From contig JABIME010000376.1 in NCBI GenBank assembly GCA_018654125.1, positions 1 to 6,759 of the forward strand: 6,759 bases of DNA, given 5' to 3'. The translations under genes and the position numbers were made by a program. The DNA is from Candidatus Cloacimonadota bacterium. Its GTDB lineage: Bacteria; Cloacimonadota; Cloacimonadia; Cloacimonadales; TCS61. Under the pieces are notes generated by a model. It made no database searches and was not told the origin of the DNA. It was given only the letters and a program-made list of their open reading frames with translations. This document shows, piece after piece, positions 6,648 to 6,759 of this stretch (its first letter is position 1; each line of letters begins with the position of its first letter).

Positions 6648-6759
6648 ATTCATAGAATTTATTATATTTTTCGCGATGATCACATTTTAGGCACATATTA
6701 GTATAATATTGATATAATGCCTTTGGTAGTTTTGACATGCTTGCACTTCTTGCAGGACA
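6646..6759 (-). CDS. C-terminal 37 residues of an unidentified CxxC protein (partial)
   Basis: The minus-strand frame entering at the window edge stays open for 37 codons and stops at TAG 6648-6646, overlapping the aor Shine-Dalgarno site as expected for a coupled upstream gene. The peptide starts CPARSASMSKLPKAL and ends TNMCLKCDHREKYNKFYE. An edge Cys and a later CxxC (23-26) with a nearby His could be the second half of a zinc ribbon or an iron-sulfur site, but I do not recognise the family. A second frame also contains CxxC (SCKKCKH) but stops after 19 codons. Thirty-seven open codons is not strong evidence in AT-rich DNA. The stop position is the best support. A small redox or metal-binding partner of aor is only a guess. 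Confidence 0.45.
   Translation of the reverse strand, partial: CPARSASMSKLPKALYQYYTNMCLKCDHREKYNKFYE

Noticed and set aside
6661..6666. Perfect TATAAT just upstream of aor on the minus strand
   Set aside because: No acceptable -35 hexamer lies 16-18 nt upstream, and the site falls within the likely end of an upstream gene; AT-rich DNA gives such matches often.
6633..6683. N-terminal extension of aor starting at 6683
   Set aside because: It would bury a perfect AGGAGGT within coding sequence and adds 17 residues not typical of the family; the start at 6632 fits both the ribosome-binding site and the usual N-terminus.
5414..6690. Several plus-strand open frames opposite aor, and similar ones opposite thyX and the kinase
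   Set aside because: They are antisense to well-supported genes, lack recognisable domains, and are best explained as shadows of the real coding frame.

Overview
The window is AT-rich. Every gene I can support lies on the minus strand, so biological order runs from high to low coordinates. Read that way it holds: the 3' end of an unidentified CxxC-containing protein (partial), a tungsten-type aldehyde:ferredoxin oxidoreductase (aor), a long tandem-domain ThyX thymidylate synthase homologue, a lipoprotein alpha/beta hydrolase, a six-helix membrane sensor histidine kinase, and the N-terminus of its likely response regulator (partial). No RNA gene, CRISPR array, insertion sequence or phage gene was seen.

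The host is probably an anaerobic bacterium. A tungstopterin, ferredoxin-linked aldehyde oxidase points to low-potential fermentative metabolism, and ThyX makes dTMP with flavin rather than by the ThyA/DHFR route. Strong Shine-Dalgarno sites, a lipobox and an HPK4-like kinase show it is a bacterium with a cell envelope. Gene style and the dispersed palindromes resemble, from memory only, AT-rich Fibrobacteres-Chlorobi-Bacteroidetes-superphylum anaerobes such as Cloacimonadota. I hold that placement weakly.

Layout on the minus strand: the CxxC fragment ends inside the aor Shine-Dalgarno site. aor ends 10 bp before the thyX start, and its stop codon is embedded in the thyX ribosome-binding site, so these genes look like one coupled operon. 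The thyX stop codon lies within a decayed palindromic repeat. A second, perfect palindrome of a different type follows within 30 bp, and the pair fills most of the 118-bp gap before the hydrolase. The hydrolase has its own strong ribosome-binding site and a weak terminator-like hairpin after it. A 225-bp gap then leads to the kinase, which is followed after 63 bp by the response regulator as a two-component pair.

The most notable points are the tandem ThyX, whose recognisable active-site motifs are divided between its two halves; the composite repeat that supplies the thyX stop codon; and the tight aor-thyX junction. I see no convincing evidence of a wholly new multi-gene system.
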